Position numbers and translations under genes: made by a program. Positions 39,601 through 48,894 of a stretch of 64,000 bases of DNA are shown here, in pieces. Numbering within the stretch: the first letter of the stretch is position 1; each line of letters starts with the position of its first letter. The notes beneath the pieces are model-generated. The model was not told the origin of the DNA, ran no database searches, and was given only the letters and a program-made list of their open reading frames with translations. Source of the DNA: Idiomarina xiamenensis 10-D-4 (GTDB lineage Bacteria > Pseudomonadota > Gammaproteobacteria > Enterobacterales > Alteromonadaceae); the NCBI RefSeq assembly GCF_000299895.1, contig NZ_AMRG01000005.1, positions 148,993-212,992 on the forward strand, in the 5' to 3' direction.

Positions 39601-41064
39601 TCACAAGTAAGGTGACGCTAACCAAATGAGCTTGTTGCGCAGACGCTTAATGAACGGCTGCTGAGCGAGTTGCTGCGTGGTTTGCGCTTCGGCGGCATCA
39701 ATATGGGCTTGCATTTGTTGCTCAAGTCGTACGGCAAGATTACGGTCATATAGCTCAACATCTAGCTCAAAATTTAACCGTAAACTACGTGGGTCAAGGT
39801 TAGATGAGCCAATATAAGACCATGCGCCATCAACCGTGAGCAACTTGGAATGGTCAAAACCGGGCGCTCGCCAGACCCGACAACCGGCATCGATGACCAA
39901 ATCCAGTTGCGCGTTCATGGCATAATCAACCAGCCGTAAATTATTCTCTGCCGGTAACACAATGTCCACCGTTACGCCGCGCCGCGCGGTTGTCATTAAC
40001 GCACCCAGTAGCGCGCTATCGGGCAAAAAGTACGGGCTTTGTAACATTACTCGTTGTTGTGCTGCGGCAAGTGCACCAAGTAGCATGCCGTGGTTGCTGC
40101 TGAGCGCTTGATCGGGACCCGAGGTAATGCAACGTGCGGGCACGTAACCTGGGGTAGCGGCTGGCTTAAACCAGTGTCGATGATGTAGCGATTCACCGCA
40201 ACTGAACTCCCAATCATGGGCGAAGCTGTACATCAATTGTTGCACCACCGGCCCCTGCAGACAAAAATGGGTATCTTTGGCAGCGGTCACGGTTTTGCCG
40301 TTAGCACTGAGTTGCTGACAAGCCTCACGGGAAAATGCCTGACGAATATTCATGCCGCCGGTAAAACCGGCTTGGCCATCGACGATCAACAGTTTTCGGT
40401 GACTACGCATATTGGCGTAAGCCAAACGCAGACCGAGTTTGGGGGGCATGAAACGCGCGTAAGCAATACCGCTGCGGCGCAGAAAACGGCTGACGGGACG
40501 GGGTGAGTACTTCTCACCAATTGCATCGACCAGCACCCGGATGTTGACGCCGCGCTGCTGGGCGCCACTAAGCGCATCGACAAAGCGGCGCCCGATGTAG
40601 TCATAATCAAAGATGTAACTTTGCAATACGATGTAGTGTTTTGCCTTGTCGATGGCCGCGAGCATTGCCTGATAGGCATTATCGCCGTCGCTAAATACCT
40701 CGACACGATTACCCTCGACCAATGGGAACTTGCTGATGCGATCGGCTAATAGTTTTTGCCGTGTCAGTGCTAGGCCGACGTTGTCGGTTAGCGATGCCTC
40801 ATCGGGTAGTAGACGTTGATCATGACTTGCTTCGATATGATCGCGCCGCCGTGATACCCGCTTGACGCGAATGCGGTTGATGCCGGCAATGAGATAGATG
40901 GTGCTGCCGACAAAGGGTGATAATAAGACCAGTCCAACCCAGCCGATGGCGGCGCGGACATCACGTTTGTGCATAGTGACATGGATGGCTGCGGCCAAGC
41001 TGATGGTGACCGAGGCGCAGAGTACAATATAAGGCCAAGATTGGCTGAGCCAGGCCGGCATCAT
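39601..41064 (-). CDS. cls: Cardiolipin synthase (phospholipase D family)
   Basis: Condenses two phosphatidylglycerols to cardiolipin at the inner membrane. Two N-terminal transmembrane helices (WPYIVLCASVTISLAAAI and AAIGWVGLVLLSPFVGSTIYLIAG) precede two HKD catalytic motifs, HRKLLIVDGQAGFTGG and HSKLLTVDGAWSYIGSSN. 487 residues, close to ClsA. The start ATG 41064 has CGGAG seven bases upstream; the frame extends to 41175 without a site. It is divergent from maoP. Confidence 0.94.
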   Translation of the reverse strand: MMPAWLSQSWPYIVLCASVTISLAAAIHVTMHKRDVRAAIGWVGLVLLSPFVGSTIYLIAGINRIRVKRVSRRRDHIEASHDQRLLPDEASLTDNVGLALTRQKLLADRISKFPLVEGNRVEVFSDGDNAYQAMLAAIDKAKHYIVLQSYIFDYDYIGRRFVDALSGAQQRGVNIRVLVDAIGEKYSPRPVSRFLRRSGIAYARFMPPKLGLRLAYANMRSHRKLLIVDGQAGFTGGMNIRQAFSREACQQLSANGKTVTAAKDTHFCLQGPVVQQLMYSFAHDWEFSCGESLHHRHWFKPAATPGYVPARCITSGPDQALSSNHGMLLGALAAAQQRVMLQSPYFLPDSALLGALMTTARRGVTVDIVLPAENNLRLVDYAMNAQLDLVIDAGCRVWRAPGFDHSKLLTVDGAWSYIGSSNLDPRSLRLNFELDVELYDRNLAVRLEQQMQAHIDAAEAQTTQQLAQQPFIKRLRNKLIWLASPYL

Positions 41065-41207
41065 TAGCTGCTCCGTTAGCGACGCAGAAGTTATGCTTAA
41101 AATTTCATCATTTTGCATTGAAAACGAAAAGCTATTTAAAATCAATCGTTTTAATTCATCAGCGGCGGTCAGCAAGTGTACCGTTAGTAAAAAAAATCAT
41201 AAATATC

Positions 41208-41236
41208 TTGACAGCGAGCTTTTTCGACTCTATATC
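41208..41236 (+). promoter_or_regulatory. Sigma-70 promoter of maoP
   Basis: A perfect TTGACA and TATATC with a 17-base spacer, 60 bases before the maoP start. In E. coli the maoS element lies upstream of maoP, so the surrounding 230-base gap is the place to look for its counterpart. Confidence 0.6.
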
Positions 41237-41296
41237 GTCACTGTCGCAACTCTAGCGATACACCCTAAGTTGTTGGTCTATTAGGATGGGCTCGCA

Positions 41297-41659
41297 ATGG
41301 CAACGATCACTCGTGACCAGTTAATTCGTAAACCTTTTAATGATTTTCGAAACTATCCCTACGGTTTCGCTCGCTCTGGTGATTTTTCAATTCGCGAAAG
41401 CGACGCGTTAACCCAGTATGGTTGTCTGATTAGCGCTATGCTTGATGGTCAGTATGTGCCGACCAGTGCAGAAGATGTCGCGTTATTAGCGGCAGCTCGC
41501 GGAGAGAATGCACCGCAAACCGCAGTCGAGAAGGCATGGGCTAAATATCAAGCGCGTATCAATCGTCCCAAGGTGGCCAGTATGTATGGCCGCGGCCGGG
41601 TGAGTGACGACTCGTTAGATACCGATAGCAGTGAAGATGACGTATTAGTCGAAGATTAA
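41297..41659 (+). CDS. maoP: Macrodomain Ori organisation protein MaoP (DUF413)
   Basis: In E. coli MaoP (YifE) acts with the cis site maoS to constrain the Ori macrodomain. The family signature KPFNDFRNYPYGFARSGDF is present near the N-terminus, followed by YGCLISAMLDGQYVP. 120 residues; the C-terminal ~25 are an acidic tail (TDSSEDDVLVED). The ATG follows TTAGGATGGGCTCGCA. It ends with a 4-base overlap with the stop of the converging EAL/GGDEF gene. DNA binding has not been read from the sequence itself. Confidence 0.9.
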   Translation: MATITRDQLIRKPFNDFRNYPYGFARSGDFSIRESDALTQYGCLISAMLDGQYVPTSAEDVALLAAARGENAPQTAVEKAWAKYQARINRPKVASMYGRGRVSDDSLDTDSSEDDVLVED

Positions 41660-43515
41660 ACGTTAGGTGCTGGGTGCCGGCCTTGGTCGGCACTCACGCT
41701 ATTCATGCTATTGCTGGCTTCTGGCACCAGACAAAATAGGTGGCTATCTTGCTGCTTCGCCAACTTTTTCGCCGCCGAGGCCAGTGCGGCGACATCATGG
41801 TGTGAATGACAGGCGTGTTGCGCCGGTAGCACCACGCCTACGGCAATACCCAACAACGGATAAAAGCTACTGGCACCGTTGCGGTCTACCGCCTCAATAC
41901 CGCCGCGTTCGCGGTCTTTGCTGTTATAAAAACTACCAATATCGGCATGAAAGCGTTGTAAAATGAGTTCGCACTGCTGTTGCCATACGCTATCGTCTTC
42001 GAAAATGACAACAAAGTCGTCACCGCCGACATGACCGACAAATTGTCCTTGTTGCACTAAGCCATCTTGTAGCAGTTGTGCCACCCACTGGATAACGCGA
42101 TCGCCTTGTGCGTAACCGTAAACGTCGTTATAAGGCTTAAAATGATTTAAGTCGAAATAGGCAACGGCAAAATGACGACCACTTTGTAAGGCTTCATCGA
42201 TGGCGCGATAAATGGGGACATTGCCGGGTAGCAAGGTGAGCGGGTTGGCATAGCGGGCATTTTGTACCCGTGCTTCGGTGATTTTACGCAACAGATTACG
42301 CACTGAGGCAACACCGACATAACGGCGTTGTTTAGTGATAATAAACTGACGATAAATGTCCACTTCGTAGTCGTCGGTTATCATGTGACTAACTTGCTCT
42401 ATGGGCGTGTTTTTGTCGACCACCAACGGGTTGTTGTCCATGATCCGGTCAATGGCCTTATTGGCGTAGAGCGCGCGCCCATATGAACCAGAAAATAGCT
42501 CTAGTAGCTTCTCGCGGCGGATCATGCCAACCGGGTAACTATCATCAATAACCGGTATTGAGAGCAGGTTTGTGTCTTGTAAAAACATGTCTAAAACGGC
42601 GTCGGCGCGGGCTCTGGAATTTACCGTGATAGTTTGTTCTAGCAGATTGCCGACCGGCTCTTTGCGCAAATGTCGAGTACGCCGAATATCCTGCAGCAAA
42701 CGAATATCGACTTGTTGCAGTGGTTGTGCCGCCGGACGTCCTAAATAAAAGCCCTGACAGTAATGTACGCCAAGCGCATGTAACTGTTGTAGCTCATCCT
42801 CACTCTCGATACCCTCTGCGACAACCCGCGATTGCATATTTCGACCCAGCGCAACAATGCTCTGTACAAACTCGCGCTTAACCGGATCTTGGTGGATGTT
42901 GCTGATAAAATAGCGGTCAATCTTAACGTAATCCGGCTTTAGCTCTGACCACAATTTCAAGCCCGAATAGCCGCTACCCAAGTCGTCGATAGCGATGGCA
43001 AAGCCTTCATCACGATAGCGTTCAATCGCGTATTGCAACAATTTGGCATCTTGCACCGGATATTGTTCGGATAACTCGATAACTATCTTTTCCGGCGCGA
43101 TGCCAAGCTGCTCCGCCATTTTTAGCGTCGAACCTTGCGGATGATGCTTTTCTAGCAGTACGTTAGGGTTAACATTGAGAAATAGCCGACCCGGCATTGC
43201 TAATGCCTGATAGCGCCGTAACGAGGCGTCGCGGCAGGCCAACTCTAACTCGGACAGCATATGGTGCTCGGCGGCGACGCGAAACAAGTCGTTGGGAAAT
43301 TCTAGGCTATGCCCTTTGGGGCCACGGATCAGCGCTTCGTGGCCGATTATTTTACCGGCAAAGGTGTCAATAATCGGCTGGAATAGCGGCTCTAGGGTAC
43401 GTTTTTCGATTAACGTACGCAGCGTTTGTGCAACCGAGAGGTTTGCCACTGTTGTCATAGTCGTTGTCGTTTTTCTCACCAATTGAGGGAGTTTAGGTGA
43501 CAACCATGACAACAT
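41656..43515 (-). CDS. EAL-CBS-GGDEF cyclic-di-GMP signalling protein
   Basis: Domains in order: an EAL phosphodiesterase (about residues 35-270; EALIRGP, and DDLGSGYSGLKLW), a pair of CBS domains (about 300-420; NLLSIPVIDDSYPVGMIRR), and a GGDEF cyclase (about 440-600; active site HVGGDDFVVIFED, i.e. GGDDF). Both catalytic motifs look intact. There is no membrane segment, so sensing is probably by ligand binding to the CBS pair. The start is uncertain: ATG 43515 or ATG 43458, neither with a clear ribosome site. Orn, which removes the pGpG product, is encoded 6 kb away. Confidence 0.9.
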   Translation of the reverse strand: MLSWLSPKLPQLVRKTTTTMTTVANLSVAQTLRTLIEKRTLEPLFQPIIDTFAGKIIGHEALIRGPKGHSLEFPNDLFRVAAEHHMLSELELACRDASLRRYQALAMPGRLFLNVNPNVLLEKHHPQGSTLKMAEQLGIAPEKIVIELSEQYPVQDAKLLQYAIERYRDEGFAIAIDDLGSGYSGLKLWSELKPDYVKIDRYFISNIHQDPVKREFVQSIVALGRNMQSRVVAEGIESEDELQQLHALGVHYCQGFYLGRPAAQPLQQVDIRLLQDIRRTRHLRKEPVGNLLEQTITVNSRARADAVLDMFLQDTNLLSIPVIDDSYPVGMIRREKLLELFSGSYGRALYANKAIDRIMDNNPLVVDKNTPIEQVSHMITDDYEVDIYRQFIITKQRRYVGVASVRNLLRKITEARVQNARYANPLTLLPGNVPIYRAIDEALQSGRHFAVAYFDLNHFKPYNDVYGYAQGDRVIQWVAQLLQDGLVQQGQFVGHVGGDDFVVIFEDDSVWQQQCELILQRFHADIGSFYNSKDRERGGIEAVDRNGASSFYPLLGIAVGVVLPAQHACHSHHDVAALASAAKKLAKQQDSHLFCLVPEASNSMNSVSADQGRHPAPNV

Positions 43516-43557
43516 TGTGACAGCGTCTGGCGACGCTGTCGGGGAATACTCGGCTAC

Positions 43558-44844
43558 TTAAAGACTGCGGCCAATCGCTTTATGCGCGATATCGGTACGA
43601 TAGTAGACGTTTTGCCAGTCAATCTGTTTGACCAACTGGTAGGCCTTTTCTTGCGCCGCTTGTACGTCATCGCCTAGTGCGGTGCAGCACAGTACGCGAC
43701 CACCGTTAGTGACCACTTGCTGTTGGGCGTTCAGGGCAGTGCCAGCATGAAACACTTTCTGATCCGGCTTGGCTTGTTCAGGTAAGCCATTGATGACATC
43801 GCCCTTGTGATAACTGTCTGGATAACCGCCAGCAGCCATCACCACACCCACCGCTGCACGCGGATCGAATTCGATAACTTGTTGCTGCAAATCTCCACCA
43901 ATCGCTAACTGACAAAGCTGCACTAAATCGGACTTTAAACGCATCATGATCGGCTGTGTTTCGGGGTCGCCAAAGCGGCAGTTAAACTCAAGCACTTTAG
44001 CGGTACCGTCGGCAGCCACCATTAAACCGGCATATAAGAAGCCAACGTATGGGTGTCCCTCGCTGGCCATACCGTCGACGGTTGGTTTGATCACGTGCTG
44101 CATCGCCCAATCGTGTACTTTAGGGGTAACGACTGGCGCTGGCGAGTAGGCCCCCATGCCGCCGGTATTTGGACCTTTATCGCCGTTGTCACGGGCCTTA
44201 TGATCTTGACTCGAGGCAAAGGCAATCGCGTGCTTACCATCGACCATGACGATAAAACTGGCTTCTTCGCCAACTAAAAATTCTTCAATCACCACACGAC
44301 TACCGGCGGCACCAAAGCGGTTACCGGCCAGCATATCGTCGATAGCGGAGTTAGCTTGGGCGTTGCTTTCGGCGATAATAACGCCCTTGCCGGCAGCTAA
44401 GCCATCGGCCTTAATGACAATCGGTGTGCCCTGCTCGGCAACGTATTGCTTGGCTTGTTCGGCATCGGTAAAGGTCGCATAAGCGGCGGTCGGAATTTGG
44501 TGACGAGCCAAAAAGTCTTTGCTAAAAGCTTTTGAACCCTCTAGTTGCGAAGCCGCTTGGCTAGGACCGAAAATGGCCAGACCTGCGTCCTGAAAACGGT
44601 CAACAATACCGGCTACTAGCGGCGCTTCAGGACCGACGATGGTCAAGCCTATCTGCTGTGTCTGCGCGAATGCTAATAACGCGTCGATATCGTCTGCGGC
44701 GATATCGACATTGGTTAATGATGCCTCGCCAGCAGTGCCGGCGTTACCTGGAGCGACAAACACTTCGTCAGCTAAATCCGACTGAGCTGCTTTCCAAGCT
44801 AATGCATGTTCGCGGCCACCGCCGCCAATAACCAGTATTTTCAT
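43558..44844 (-). CDS. purD: Phosphoribosylamine-glycine ligase
   Basis: Second step of purine synthesis: ATP-dependent joining of glycine to phosphoribosylamine. The start MKILVIGGGGREHALAWK, the ATP-grasp loop KADGLAAGKGVIIA and the FNCRFGDPETQ motif are canonical. 428 residues, as in E. coli (429). The upstream gene on this strand is not purH directly but an exported methyltransferase, 7 bases before the purD ATG, so purH-methyltransferase-purD is the gene order. Confidence 0.97.
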   Translation of the reverse strand: MKILVIGGGGREHALAWKAAQSDLADEVFVAPGNAGTAGEASLTNVDIAADDIDALLAFAQTQQIGLTIVGPEAPLVAGIVDRFQDAGLAIFGPSQAASQLEGSKAFSKDFLARHQIPTAAYATFTDAEQAKQYVAEQGTPIVIKADGLAAGKGVIIAESNAQANSAIDDMLAGNRFGAAGSRVVIEEFLVGEEASFIVMVDGKHAIAFASSQDHKARDNGDKGPNTGGMGAYSPAPVVTPKVHDWAMQHVIKPTVDGMASEGHPYVGFLYAGLMVAADGTAKVLEFNCRFGDPETQPIMMRLKSDLVQLCQLAIGGDLQQQVIEFDPRAAVGVVMAAGGYPDSYHKGDVINGLPEQAKPDQKVFHAGTALNAQQQVVTNGGRVLCCTALGDDVQAAQEKAYQLVKQIDWQNVYYRTDIAHKAIGRSL

Positions 44845-44851
44845 GATGATC

Positions 44852-45670
44852 CTATTCTTCAGGTTTTTTGAATTTCAGCGTAAAACGGTCGCTTTCGCCA
44901 ATAGCTTCGTAGCGGTCGCGGTCTTCGTCACCCAATGCATAGGTTGGTGGCAAGGTCCACACACCGCGTTCCCAATCGCTGCTATCTTTGCTATTTGCAT
45001 TAATTTCGCTGGTTGCGACCAGCTCAAAACCGGCCTCTTCGGCATACTGAATGGCCCAGCTTTGTTTAATGTAGCCGCTTTGTTTAGCGTCTTCTTGGGC
45101 GCGATCTTCCGGCAGACGATGGTCAACGACACCCAGTATACCACCGGGCTTGAGCGCTTTATAAAAGTCTTTAAAGGCGGCTTTAACGCCATCTTCACCG
45201 GCTTGCATGTACCAGTTGTGCAAATTACGGAAAGTTAGCACGCGGTCAACGCTGCCAGCAGGGGCGATGGTGCTTGCTTCGGTAGGGCTGAACTCGGTCA
45301 CTTCGACCGCATCATACCAATCAGCCGATTGCATTTTATCTAAAAAGTTAGCCCGTGAACGCTGATAATATTCGCGTTCGATATTGGCGGGAAAGTGTGC
45401 CGCGTAAAATTTACCGTTATCGCGCAGGTAGGGCGCTAAGATTTCGGTATACCAACCACCACCTGGCCAAATCTCGACCACGGTCATGTTTGGCTCAACC
45501 TCAAAAAACTCTAAGGTTTGTAGCGGGTGACGGTGTTTATCGCGAGCAGCATTTTCAGCGCTGCGTTGTTCGCCGTCGATGACGTCTTGCAAAGACTGAG
45601 CTTGCGCCAGTGGGCTGCCAAGTAGGCTTAGGCTTAAGGCGACAGATGATACAGCAGTAGTCCATTTCAT
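44852..45670 (-). CDS. Exported class I SAM-dependent methyltransferase-like protein
   Basis: The signal peptide (VALSLSLLGSPLAQAQ) is followed by a class I methyltransferase fold: motif I TVVEIWPGGGWYTEILAPYL, DRVLTFRNLHNWY, and LKPGGILGVVDHRL. It resembles the COG4798 predicted methyltransferases. SAM is not known to be available outside the cytoplasm, so whether it is active there is an open question. 272 residues, with the site GGGAATACTC upstream. It lies between purH (111 bases upstream) and purD (7 bases downstream) and probably shares their transcript. Confidence 0.85.
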   Translation of the reverse strand: MKWTTAVSSVALSLSLLGSPLAQAQSLQDVIDGEQRSAENAARDKHRHPLQTLEFFEVEPNMTVVEIWPGGGWYTEILAPYLRDNGKFYAAHFPANIEREYYQRSRANFLDKMQSADWYDAVEVTEFSPTEASTIAPAGSVDRVLTFRNLHNWYMQAGEDGVKAAFKDFYKALKPGGILGVVDHRLPEDRAQEDAKQSGYIKQSWAIQYAEEAGFELVATSEINANSKDSSDWERGVWTLPPTYALGDEDRDRYEAIGESDRFTLKFKKPEE

Positions 45671-45781
45671 GAGTATTCCCTCGTGGTTGAAAAAGCTGAA
45701 TTAATCCTAGTCGCCTTGCTTACGCTGCGCAACGCCGCTTTGATCATTTACCAAGCGGCGATGGCTTACCTACTTGTCTGG

Positions 45782-47359
45782 TTAATGACGGAAATGACGC
45801 ATACCGGTGAACACCATCGCTAAGCCGTGTTCATCGGCTGCGGCAATGATTTCCTCGTCACGAATTGAGCCACCGGGTTGAATAACCGCTTTAATACCGG
45901 CGGCAGCGGCAGCGTCGATACCATCGCGGAATGGGAAAAAGGCATCAGAGGCCATCACCGAGCCGGCCACCTGAAGGTCCTCGTCGGTGGCTTTAATGCC
46001 AGCAATTTTAGCGCTATAAACACGGCTCATTTGACCCGCACCGACACCGATGGTCATGCCGTCTTTGGCATACACGATGGCGTTTGATTTTACGTATTTA
46101 GCGACTTTCCAGCAAAACAGTAAGTCATCCAATTGTGCCTCAGTCGGTTGCACTTTACTGACTACACGCAAGTCGGCTTGGGTGATACTACCCATGTCGC
46201 TGTCTTGTACTAACAGGCCACCATTAACGCGTTTGTAGTCCCATTGAGGATGACGTTGTTGCCAGTGGCCACATGCCAATACCCGCACGTTAACTTTGCT
46301 TGCTAGCACCTCGGCAGCGTCTTTGCTGACTTCCGTGGCAATAATGACTTCGACAAACTGCTGCTCAATGATGGCTTTTGCGGTATCCACGTCTAATGCC
46401 TGATTAAAGGCGATGATGCCACCAAAGGCCGAGGTTGGATCGGTTTTAAAAGCGCGCTGGTAGGCTTCGCCAATATTCGCGCCAACAGCTACGCCGCATG
46501 GGTTAGCGTGTTTGACGATGACACAGGCTGGTGCATCGAATGATTTGACGCATTCTAACGCGGCATCGGTATCGGCGATGTTATTGAACGACAGGGCTTT
46601 ACCTTGTAGTTGCGTGGCGCTAGCAACGGACGCTTCGTGTCGCTCACTTTCAACATAAAACGCCGCTTGCTGATGACTGTTTTCGCCGTAACGTAAGTCT
46701 TGCTTCTTAGCTAATTGTAAGTTTAGCGTACGCGGAAATTGTGCCGGTTCGTCAACCGATGCCGGGCTGACCCGTTGGCCAAAATAGTTGGCAATCATAC
46801 CGTCGTATTGCGCGGTATGTTCAAACGCCGCGATGGCTAAGTCAAAACGGGTCACGTCGCTGACCGCGCCTTGGTGTTGTTCCATTTCGGCTAACACACG
46901 GCTGTAATCTTGGCTATTGACCACAATGGTTACGTCGCGGTGGTTTTTAGCCGCGGCACGCACCATGGTGGGACCACCAATGTCGATATTCTCGATAGCA
47001 TCGGTTAGCGAACAGTTGTCATTAGCCACGGTTTTAGCAAACGGATAAAGGTTAACAACGACTAAATCAATGGCGTCGATACCGTGTTCGTCCATCACTG
47101 CTTGGTCGATATCGCGGCGGGCAAGGATACCACCATGCACCTTGGGGTGTAGCGTTTTCACGCGACCGTCCATGATTTCTGGATGGCCAGTATAGTCAGA
47201 TACGTCCGTGACCGTTAAACCGGCCTCGCGCAGCAATTTGGCGGTGCCGCCGGTCGATAGCAGTTGAATAGAGCGTTGTGCCAGTGCTTTAGCAAACTCG
47301 ACGATACCAGTTTTATCTGAAACGCTCAGCAGCGCGCGACGAATGGGACGGTTTTGCAT
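45782..47359 (-). CDS. purH: Bifunctional AICAR transformylase / IMP cyclohydrolase
   Basis: The last two steps of IMP synthesis. The N-terminal MGS-like cyclohydrolase ([50 protein letters not shown]) precedes the transformylase domain with [11 protein letters not shown] and the ending [11 protein letters not shown]. 525 residues against 529 in E. coli. First gene of the purH-methyltransferase-purD group; it follows the fis terminator. I see no PurR-type operator upstream. Confidence 0.97.
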   Translation of the reverse strand: MQNRPIRRALLSVSDKTGIVEFAKALAQRSIQLLSTGGTAKLLREAGLTVTDVSDYTGHPEIMDGRVKTLHPKVHGGILARRDIDQAVMDEHGIDAIDLVVVNLYPFAKTVANDNCSLTDAIENIDIGGPTMVRAAAKNHRDVTIVVNSQDYSRVLAEMEQHQGAVSDVTRFDLAIAAFEHTAQYDGMIANYFGQRVSPASVDEPAQFPRTLNLQLAKKQDLRYGENSHQQAAFYVESERHEASVASATQLQGKALSFNNIADTDAALECVKSFDAPACVIVKHANPCGVAVGANIGEAYQRAFKTDPTSAFGGIIAFNQALDVDTAKAIIEQQFVEVIIATEVSKDAAEVLASKVNVRVLACGHWQQRHPQWDYKRVNGGLLVQDSDMGSITQADLRVVSKVQPTEAQLDDLLFCWKVAKYVKSNAIVYAKDGMTIGVGAGQMSRVYSAKIAGIKATDEDLQVAGSVMASDAFFPFRDGIDAAAAAGIKAVIQPGGSIRDEEIIAAADEHGLAMVFTGMRHFRH

Positions 47360-47426
47360 GTTTTTACCTTGCCGATAACAATGATTCGAATAAAAAGTCA
47401 GTCGTAATTTTAGCAGTAACTATAAA

Positions 47427-47454
47427 CAAAAAAGAGCACCCGGGGGCGCTCTTT
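47427..47454 (-). terminator. Rho-independent terminator after dusB-fis
   Basis: On the minus strand AAAGAGCGCC pairs with GGTGCTCTTT (one G-T wobble, loop CCCG) and continues into TTTTTTGTTT. It lies 15 bases past the fis stop and separates fis from purH. Confidence 0.85.
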
Positions 47455-47468
47455 GTGCAGACAATCAC

Positions 47469-47762
47469 TTAGTTCATGCCGTATTTTTTCAGCTTCTTAC
47501 GCAGCGTACCGCGGTTGATGCCCAGCATGGTGGCGGCACGAGTTTGGTTGCCGCGCGTATAAGTCATGACTTCTTCCAACAGCGGCGCTTCAACTTCTGA
47601 TAGCACCAACTCATATAGCTCTTCGGGATCCTGACCATCTAATTGTTGCAGGAACTTGTGCAGCGCTTGCTTTACCGAATCACGCAGCGGCTTGGGCTGA
47701 GCATTATTTCCGATAGTAGTTAAAGGGGAAACGTTTTCTCGATTTACGTTTTGATCAAACAT
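47469..47762 (-). CDS. fis: Nucleoid-associated DNA-binding protein Fis
   Basis: Growth-phase-dependent nucleoid protein and activator of stable RNA genes. The C-terminal helix-turn-helix [27 protein letters not shown] is nearly identical to E. coli Fis, and the N-terminal beta-hairpin arm with [11 protein letters not shown] is retained. 97 residues against 98. It starts 9 bases after the dusB stop; the dusB-fis operon is the standard arrangement. Confidence 0.98.
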   Translation of the reverse strand: MFDQNVNRENVSPLTTIGNNAQPKPLRDSVKQALHKFLQQLDGQDPEELYELVLSEVEAPLLEEVMTYTRGNQTRAATMLGINRGTLRKKLKKYGMN

Positions 47763-47771
47763 ATTAGCGCT

Positions 47772-48743
47772 CTATCTCTTGTCTACAGTTGCAAAATACG
47801 TCTTCAGGGCTTGTAGTTGCTGTTGGGCATCTTCAATCCCGTTGAACTGTTGGCGAAAGTCGGTAGCCGGTGCCTGTTCTTTCAGATACCAGCCTACGTG
47901 TTTTCGGGCGATGCGAGAGCCCATAAACTCACCATAAAACTGGTGCAGGTGGCTGACATGTTGCAGCACCGTATCGGCGACGTCGTCGATAGCGGGAGCC
48001 GGCAACTCAGTGCCTGTTTCCAGATAGTGAGCGATCTGGCCAAAGATCCACGGATTACCTTGTGCGCCACGGCCAATCATGATGGCGTCGGCGCCGGTAT
48101 CATCCAGCACACGTTTTGCCTGCTGTGGCGAGCGAATGTCACCGTTAGCAATGACAGGAATGTTGATAGCCTGTTTCACTGCTCGAATGGTGTCGTACTC
48201 GGCTTCGCCTTTATACATACAAGCGCGTGTGCGTCCGTGAACTGCTAACGACTGAATGCCGCAGCGTTCGGCCAACTGAGCAATCTCAACCGCATTTTTG
48301 TGGTCGGGATGCCAGCCGGTTCGCATCTTTAACGTGACCGGCACATCTACCGCTGCTACCACCGCTTGCAAGATATCTTGTATCAAGCCGGGGTATTGCA
48401 TCAGCGCCGAGCCAGCCATTTTCTTATTCACCTTCTTCGCTGGGCAGCCCATATTGATATCGATAATCTGTGCGCCCTTCGACACATTCAGGCGCGCCGC
48501 AGCGGCCATCAAATCGGGTTCGCAACCGGCGATTTGAACGGCACGAATACCGGGTTCGCCAGCATGGTTCATACGCTGCCGCGATTTGTCGGTATCCCAT
48601 ACTTTGGGATTACTCGACAACATCTCAGACACAGCCAGCGACGCCCCTAAGCGCCGACATAATTGTCGGAACGGGCGATCGGTAACACCCGCCATGGGTG
48701 CTAGTATGACCTGATTATCTAATTGGTATGGACCAATCCGCAT
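47772..48743 (-). CDS. dusB: tRNA-dihydrouridine synthase B
   Basis: FMN-dependent reduction of uridine to dihydrouridine in tRNA. Landmarks: LAPMAGVTDRPFRQLCRR, DINMGCPAKKVNKKMAGSAL with the catalytic Cys, VHGRTRACMYKGEAEY, and VIANGDI with MIGRGAQGNPWIF for phosphate binding. 323 residues against 321 in E. coli. First gene of the operon with fis; on the minus strand TAAAAT about 20 bases before the ATG is a possible -10. Confidence 0.97.
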   Translation of the reverse strand: MRIGPYQLDNQVILAPMAGVTDRPFRQLCRRLGASLAVSEMLSSNPKVWDTDKSRQRMNHAGEPGIRAVQIAGCEPDLMAAAARLNVSKGAQIIDINMGCPAKKVNKKMAGSALMQYPGLIQDILQAVVAAVDVPVTLKMRTGWHPDHKNAVEIAQLAERCGIQSLAVHGRTRACMYKGEAEYDTIRAVKQAINIPVIANGDIRSPQQAKRVLDDTGADAIMIGRGAQGNPWIFGQIAHYLETGTELPAPAIDDVADTVLQHVSHLHQFYGEFMGSRIARKHVGWYLKEQAPATDFRQQFNGIEDAQQQLQALKTYFATVDKR

Positions 48744-48853
48744 CGGTTAAAAACTACGCAGCGAAAAGGGTGGAGAATTTTAGGGAATTTAGCGCAGAAA
48801 GAAAAGGCTATTTCTTAGGCAAATTGCAGGTTTTTTTGTCTTTTCGCTATTGA

Positions 48854-48894
48854 CAAAAACCGCGTCAGCGTAGCTTGAGCGCCTAGCTGACGCG
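48854..48894 (-). terminator. Rho-independent terminator overlapping the prmA stop codon
   Basis: A 9-bp perfect stem (CGCGTCAGC / GCTGACGCG) is extended inside by TAG/CTA and followed on the minus strand by GTTTTTG. The prmA TAG stop (48885-48883) lies within the hairpin. It ends the prmA transcript before dusB. Confidence 0.75.

Noticed and set aside
40216..40706. Overlapping frames inside cls on both strands
   Set aside because: They lie wholly within a well-supported gene with two HKD motifs; no independent signals.
47360..47426. Search for a PurR operator upstream of purH
   Set aside because: No sequence resembling ACGCAAACGTTTTCGT was found in the gap.
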